NCBI RefSeq assembly: GCF_002078875.1
Contig: NC_034411.1
Location: 32,072,260 to 32,136,259 of the forward strand
Reading direction: 5' to 3'
DNA: 64,000 nucleotides
Origin: Numida meleagris
Lineage: Eukaryota; Chordata; Aves; Galliformes; Numididae
The notes under the pieces are model-generated. The model did not search any database and was not told where the DNA came from. It saw nothing but the letters and a program-made list of their open reading frames with translations. Positions 1 to 64,000 of the stretch are shown piece after piece. A program made the translations under genes and the position numbers. Every line of letters starts with the position of its first letter. Position 1 is the stretch's first letter.

Positions 1-1199
1 CTTCTGATTCTCATCTTGGAATAGTTTGAAAAGGTGCAGTTCATTGCTGTGGAATCTGCTTAATTCCATAAAGGAAAATGCAGCAAGACTTCTAAGCAGG
101 AAAGTATGACATGTATTAGAGATAATGCAGCATATGATTTTTCTCAAATGTTAAACAGATTAAAAGTGGTTGGTTGGTTAAAATCTGAATGAATGTGTGA
201 ATTTTTATAGTCTTGGAGAAACTGTTGCTAAATAGCCATCTGATTTTAACACTCTTTTGTATGAATTCAAGTTGTTCCCCCTCCCCTTATAATGAATGTT
301 ATTCTTCATAAATAAAGTATTCCATTATTTTGGACTAATGCATATTTCATTGTAGTACTCAAGATGTGGGAGAAATGACATCCTGATACAGACAAGGTAG
401 CACTAGTGCTGCTTCCCTTTCATGAGACAAATTTCAGCTGAATCTCCTTTACAGTTCCTGGACAGAGCATCCATAACATCATTACTTACTTACTGATAGG
501 TAATATTTATCTTGTACCTGTTGTTTTTGATAGATTTTTATTTTTTGTGGTATTTGTACATTTCCATAGTACCTTTCTGTTAGTGGATATTTACAGTAGC
601 AATTTTTATTCCCTAAGAATAAAACATATTAAAATATATTTATATTTTTTTAAAAAATGGAACACGCTCCACAATTTGGTAAACACACATAACAGAATAT
701 TAGTTCAAATAATATTAGTGACATTTCAAAAGCTTCCCACTCCTCCCCCTCCCCCCCAACTCTAGGACAGTAAGAAAAAATAAACTCTGATGTTTAGTTA
801 CCCCTGAAAAATTTAGCCCCCCAACCTGTTTAACATACCTGACCATGGAGTAACTAGTCCATATTTATACCCTTTGTCAAACTTTTATTATCAGTTGATC
901 TTTCTCAATTGGGTATGGCATAAACAAAGACTGTGGAAGTTTTACTTGACTTGAAATTCCAGTAACTCAACAACACATGTACAGGTTTAATTTCTAATAA
1001 ATCGTGCATCACCCAGAAAAAAAAAAACCACCATAGAAACACTTCAGAAATGTACAGTTCAACCTGTCAAAACTACCGTTCTTCTGCATACTTCTATGTG
1101 AGTTCTGGCACAGCGCTGAATTTTCTAAAAAAGAAAATATGTCAGAACATACCAACTATACATACTTATCTAGAACCTAGACTAAACCTTTAGAAAGGT
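1..1199. other. Flank and GPATCH11 3' UTR; possible 3' end of a convergent gene
   Basis: AT-rich, with no convincing coding exon. The plus strand carries AATAAA signals at about 310-315, 779-784 and 996-1001, and the minus strand those of GPATCH11. In mammals EIF2AK2 lies next to GPATCH11 and converges on it, so the plus-strand signal near 310 could end that gene's 3' UTR. This is synteny-based inference; no EIF2AK2 coding sequence is visible. Confidence 0.3.
884..889 (-). terminator. Candidate poly(A) signal of GPATCH11
   Basis: AATAAA on the minus strand about 310 nt after the stop. An ATTAAA lies at 986-991 and further AATAAA-like sites near 530-600. Which one is used cannot be told from sequence alone. 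Confidence 0.4.
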
Positions 1200-6547
<5,348 letters not shown>

Positions 6548-6784
6548 GGCTATCACGCATGTCCTGCTCAGACCTGTCCCCTACAGATGCTGTCGATCAG
6601 GTTTGCAGCACACGCGCTGCCTTTTTCCGGATGACCCCTCAGCCGGGGGCCTGGCCGAAACATTCCCTCACCCCGCCTTCCCCAACACGTCAGCCCGGCC
6701 CAACGCCTGCGCGCGGCCGCCTCTTGCTCCGCCCGCCGGCGCCTGCGTACCTCCTGCTTCCTGCTGCGCTCCGCGGCCGGCTCC

Positions 6785-6953
6785 GTGCTGCTGAGGTGCG
6801 TTGGTGCGGGGGTTGCTCCTAGTGGGTTCGGGCAAAGCTGCCACCATCTCTCTTCCCCCCGATCCTTCTCTTGCCAGCCGGGCCGGGGCTCAGCGCGGGG
6901 CCGAGCCGCTGGCGTTGTTTCCTCCGCGGGAGCGTGTTGTCGCGGTGCGGCGG
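6785..6953 (+). other. HEATR5B: Putative non-coding exon 1 of HEATR5B
   Basis: HEATR5B needs an upstream 5' UTR exon, because its first coding exon starts at an acceptor (8629/8630). A good donor, CGG|GTGAGG, follows 6953; a second, GAGC|GTAAGG, follows 7055. The 5' boundary is a guess, placed at the island centre. The intron to 8629 would be about 1.6 kb and shows no coding sequence or recognisable repeat. Confidence 0.45.
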
Positions 6954-6960
6954 GTGAGGG

Positions 6961-7017
6961 GGTGCGGTGCGGTGCGGGGCCGGGGCCGGGGCCGGGGCTG
7001 GGGCTGGGGCTGGGGCT
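6961..7017 (+). repeat. GGTGC x3 followed by GGGGCC x3 and GGGGCT x4
   Basis: A pentamer GGTGC is repeated three times (6961-6975). Seven hexamers follow: three GGGGCC (6976-6993) and four GGGGCT (6994-7017). The G-runs could form a G-quadruplex. The array lies just inside the presumed first intron of HEATR5B. Confidence 0.9.
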
Positions 7018-8629
7018 GCGCTGTGGGCTCTGGCGCACCGCTGTGCGGTGGGAGCGTAAGGCTGGTTTAAAAAATAATCAAGTTATTTAATTTAAATCAT
7101 TTTGTTTCACTTTAAGCGTTTGTTAGGTTTGGCTGTGGATGGGGAAGCTTTGAGCGCAGTGTATATTCTGAGAATACGCGCTGTAGGAAGATGACGGTTT
7201 ACATAACGCTTCTTAGGTGCTCTGCTTTTCCTGTGCTGCCCGGTGCCCTAGTTTCAGCACCGCTGAGTTCAGGGTTTGGGTTGTGTTGTGGTGGTGGTGG
7301 TGTTGTATTGTTTTGTTTTTTGCCTTTCGGGTTTATTTTGCAGAAGATGGTTGACTTTATTTCGTGATTTTCTTTTGAAGGTTTTTTTTTTCCTTCTCTT
7401 GTATATTAAACAGCTTCATTTGCCTAAATGTAGCTTGCTAAGGTTCTGTTGTCTTCCGTGTTTGCTTACACCAACGGTGTGCTTCGGTGGTGCCTTGCAC
7501 CTACCCAAGTTCATTGTTTGAGCAGGATCCCAGCTGTTTTGACCCGTAGTGCTCTGCCTGCTGGGAGACCCGTAGTCAGGCAGCTGCTGCTTGTATCCTT
7601 GCTGCTGCCAGGGAGGCTGCCTGGCTTTCAGAAGGCTTATCTGTCCCTTAAAGCAAGGCTGGTGTCTCTTGGGATCCAGGTCAGCCATCCCAAATTCTGT
7701 CATTCTTCCTGCCTCTCTCAAATTTGAGATGGATGGCAAATCCCATTATTATCAATTCCGCCTCCACACCTCTTGCTCTTTCAGTTGCGGTTAAATAATT
7801 TCAGCCATCACAGAATTTCAGCTGCAAAACTGCTGGCTACAGGATAACGTCTGCTGTTGGATTTTACTGGATAGGTGAGTTGGTCAGTCATCCTGTGATT
7901 CTTAGTGATGTGTTCTAAACCAGCACCAATGATTCTTATTTCTAGAAATTATATGTTTCTGACGTCCTTAATGTGGCGGTGCTGCTGTTTGCACAGGTTG
8001 CTGCTAGAGCTCTGTTGTGCTTTGGAGCTATGTTTAGTGGAGCGCTGGCCTCGGGTTGTGCTATTTCTGTGGAATCCACGCTTTGCGTCTCAGGGCGTGT
8101 GCATGTGCTTCAGGAGAGAGAGTCAGCCTGTCATTTCTGGAAGCGAAAGTTACTGATTTCCTAACAGTCCTTGTGGCAGGGATTCTTTCTCACCTTGTCT
8201 GTGGAAGATGTTGAGGACGTGACTGGATTCATGTTTAAGCTTCCGGAATGGGCTCAAGGTCTCAGAGCAGAGTGAGAGTTGTGCTTACGTGAGAGAAGAC
8301 AGTGGGATGACTCTTAGCTCTTTTGTGAATGTTTTGTTTTTGTAGGCAGGGACTTTGGTATATTTATCTTGGCTAAGAGTTTGCCCCTTAAGTTGCCTGT
8401 AGATTCTTCATTTACTATTAACAACTCCGAGCCCTGAAGTACTAATGGGTGTACATGGTTGAAAGTACATGAGCAGTTCTCATTTGGGACTCTGTAGTTA
8501 AGCTACATCTGAACCGGGTGGAACCACGATACCGTAATCTATAGGTTCCATCTTCGTATTTTCATTTCATTGTCAAAGCTTGGTATTGTTGTACTACATT
8601 TCATACTAATATTCCAATTTTTATTTCAG

Positions 8630-61603
<52,974 letters not shown>

Positions 61604-61825
61604 ATTACTTGTATTATTTTTGGACCGTTAAATTGTCTGAAGCATTACATTATCCCTGATGTGTTACTGCACATAAGTCTGTAATTTTGTGTAATTTGTA
61701 TGTTAAAGGCCATCTAATAGAGCTTTGTGTAATTATTTGAAATCTGTGCATTACAAGGGAAGTGGTGTTACTTGTATTTGTATAGCTTTTTGAGAAATTG
61801 AATGTGATCATATTTATGAATTTGC

Positions 61826-61833
61826 AATATAAA
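61826..61833 (+). terminator. HEATR5B: Candidate poly(A) signal of HEATR5B
   Basis: Overlapping variant hexamers AATATA/TATAAA, with a genomic A-run (61842-61852) and a pyrimidine/GU-rich stretch after it. This would give a 3' UTR of about 240 nt. No AATAAA is seen in 61604-64000; an ATTAAA at 63582-63587 is an alternative distal site. Confidence 0.5.
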
Positions 61834-61853
61834 TTATCTACAAAAAAAAAAAC

Positions 61854-64000
61854 CACCCTGTTCTCTATCTCCTGAAATCCTTTTGTTTCTTTTTAAAACG
61901 TACCCCTAACCGTTCTGAATGGCATTTCAAATTTAGTGGCTGTTATCATACCACTGTGCTAACACAGTGGGGATGCAAGGAAAAGGGGAAACCGTTATGC
62001 AGTACTTACTGTGTACATGGGGAATGTCAAGGGTAGAAACATGCACTTTTTCCTTTTACAGCAAACTAGGGAAGAGGATTGCCATACTCTGTAGGGCATT
62101 TTTGCTTGCATGGGGGGGGGGAAGAAAACAGATGACTTTCAGCCTTTCTCAAGGTGAACAGTCCAGCATGCTGCGTAATGAGTTGTCTTTCCTTTATGTG
62201 GTGTATCTTTCTTTTGGGTCTGTTTTCATGCTTGAATAGAGCATTACAAGAATCGAATCCCCTATTTCTTCTAAGATAACTTAAAAAACAAAACAATGTA
62301 TTGGAAATTTAGTTGATAAAGAGGACTGCCTGCTAGCTGCACTTGTGTTGCTGTAGAATTTGGCCCTTGCAAGGTACAGCGTTAGCAGTCTATTCTGCCA
62401 GGCACTGGTTGAATATGGTGGCTATATGTACTGCTTTTTGTTCAGATTCCTAGATATTTACTTCTTCCTGCAAAATTTTAGTATCATTGGAGATGTAGTC
62501 CTTGGTAAAGTTTTCAGAACCAAATGACTTTGCACCTGTGCTGACTGTAAGGGAGCAAACACAAGTGTGAGCAAGGCTCCTCCAATTTTATCTTCTCCTA
62601 CCTGGCTTTTCTTTTTTCTTTTTTCTTTTTTCTTTTTTTTAATATGCATGGCCTCCCCTCACATTTGAGTGGGTTTGATTTGGTTTTGGATCTTAATGAT
62701 AGCTCAAGTGCTGTACTAACCTTACAGAACACGAGCTCAACTCCCAGTGGTCATGTCTGCCTTCTGCCACACCTCCCCCTTCTGTTGGCAGAGGTACAGA
62801 ACCATGTATTTTCTTGTATATACAAGACTTGACTTACGTGAAGATTTTGACACTGTAATTGAATTTACAGACCTCCATAGGGATCTTTCTATGCATATTG
62901 CTTTGTAGAGAAAAGTTTCATAACTGGAAGACTGGGCTCGGACTGCTGGGTTTCACGTCTGGTATTTTTCTGGATATAACAGGGCTCTGTAAAAACTGTG
63001 TATATATTAGGAACTTCTACTTGAACCCAAATATAACAAAGGGATAGTAAATAGAAATGAGCATGGTTAATAGTTGGTTGAAATATTTGTAGATTGTTAT
63101 TTTTGCATAGTCGCTTGCCTCTCATCTCCCATAACAGCTGTTGTAACCCTTTGGGTAGCTATGCAAAATGAAAGATAAGATAATGGTCTCTTGCCCTGTT
63201 GTATTGGATGTGTGTAAAACGTATAACATAAAAAATCTGAAAACCTTTCAGACTGATTATTTTAGTACTAAAGTGAGACAAGAAGTTTGCACCATGGCAA
63301 GAGGTGCAAACTAATACTTCAAATGTCTTTTTTGTAAGCATGTAAAGATGAACTTTCAAGTCTTTTCCATTTCCTACTGCAGTTAGAGATGCATGCAGCA
63401 GTGAAAATCATACTGTGGTGTGTAAGAGGAAAGGGATTTCACTATTATCATCCTCTGTCATCTTTGTGAAGTGGGATTTAAATTCATCAAAATGTATCAC
63501 TTTCCAGTAAGTGTTTCAAATATTACAATGCTCTTTTGCTCAGCAGTTGTTTTGAACCCCTTAAACATTTGAGAAAGTTCCATTAAAGTGTAAAGGAAAC
63601 TCTTTTGTTGTAGAATTAATCACAAAATATTTGCAATTAAAAATAAGAAAAGTCAAGACATTCTCTCCCTAGGTACTCCAGTAGCTGATGACTGGTGTTT
63701 GTTGGAAAGTTTTTTGTCTTTACCTTAAATTTTTTTTTTATCTCTGCACTTTGATATTTTGCTCACGTTCTAGGTAACATCGAGATGCTGAACACTGAGA
63801 AAAGGGGTGGGGCGAGGTGTAGCAATCAAGCATGGTGAAGAAGTCTGTAGAAAAACAGTAACAATGTCAGTGGAAGAGAAAATAGTCCTGGACTGTTGCA
63901 GAGGGATTGGGGAGGGAGAGGTTTTTCTTTGCACGCTCTGTGACTGTATACAACAGGTGCAACCTTAATTTCTGTACGTTTCATTTGGTTTTCTTGCTCC
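61854..64000. other. Downstream flank of HEATR5B
   Basis: No supported exon. Contents: a G10 run (62112-62121), a T4-6C simple repeat (62606-62640), and AT-rich unique sequence with a possible distal poly(A) site. In mammals STRN follows in the same orientation; its CpG-island start is not reached here. Confidence 0.5.
62606..62640 (+). repeat. T-rich CTTTTTT simple repeat
   Basis: T-runs of 4-8 separated by single C, downstream of HEATR5B. Confidence 0.85.

Noticed and set aside
6976..7017. C9orf72-type repeat locus
   Set aside because: Only the hexamer motif is shared; the flanking gene is HEATR5B and the array is short.
6568..7038. Long open frames on both strands across the CpG island
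   Set aside because: GC-rich low-complexity sequence gives few stops. The translations are Pro/Ser/Gly/Arg repeats with no homology, and they overlap the promoter.

Overview
This window is nuclear DNA of a bird, most likely a galliform close to chicken. Three things point there: eight or more CR1 LINE fragments with the avian 3' end (ATTCTATG-type tail), a Galluhop-type mariner relic in one intron, and compact introns around two strongly conserved vertebrate genes. There is nothing prokaryotic, organellar or viral in it.

Layout. Positions 1-1199 are flanking DNA with several poly(A) signals. By vertebrate synteny the left edge may be the 3' end of a convergent gene, possibly EIF2AK2; this is inference. 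Positions 1200-6547 on the minus strand hold GPATCH11 (CCDC75), rebuilt here as 8 coding exons and 256 residues. Positions 6540-7060 are a CpG island serving as a shared divergent promoter. Positions 8670-61603 on the plus strand hold HEATR5B, rebuilt as 35 coding exons and 2073 residues, with a non-coding first exon in the island. Every reconstructed junction is GT-AG, the phases add up without a break, and the protein matches HEATR5B rather than its paralogue HEATR5A. Positions 61604-64000 are the 3' UTR and downstream flank.

How the genes relate. The head-to-head arrangement suggests co-regulated housekeeping transcription. The products act in different places: HEATR5B is a cytosolic HEAT-repeat protein of AP-1/aftiphilin/gamma-synergin membrane traffic, and GPATCH11 is a nuclear G-patch protein. 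No shared pathway is implied.

I found no undescribed biological system. The observations most worth checking are a possible stop-containing cassette or terminal exon in HEATR5B intron 31 (52009-52061), two in-frame tandem acceptors 54 nt apart (34532 and 34586), a GGGGCY hexanucleotide array at the divergent promoter, a long decayed CR1 filling intron 30, and several small perfect hairpins in introns.
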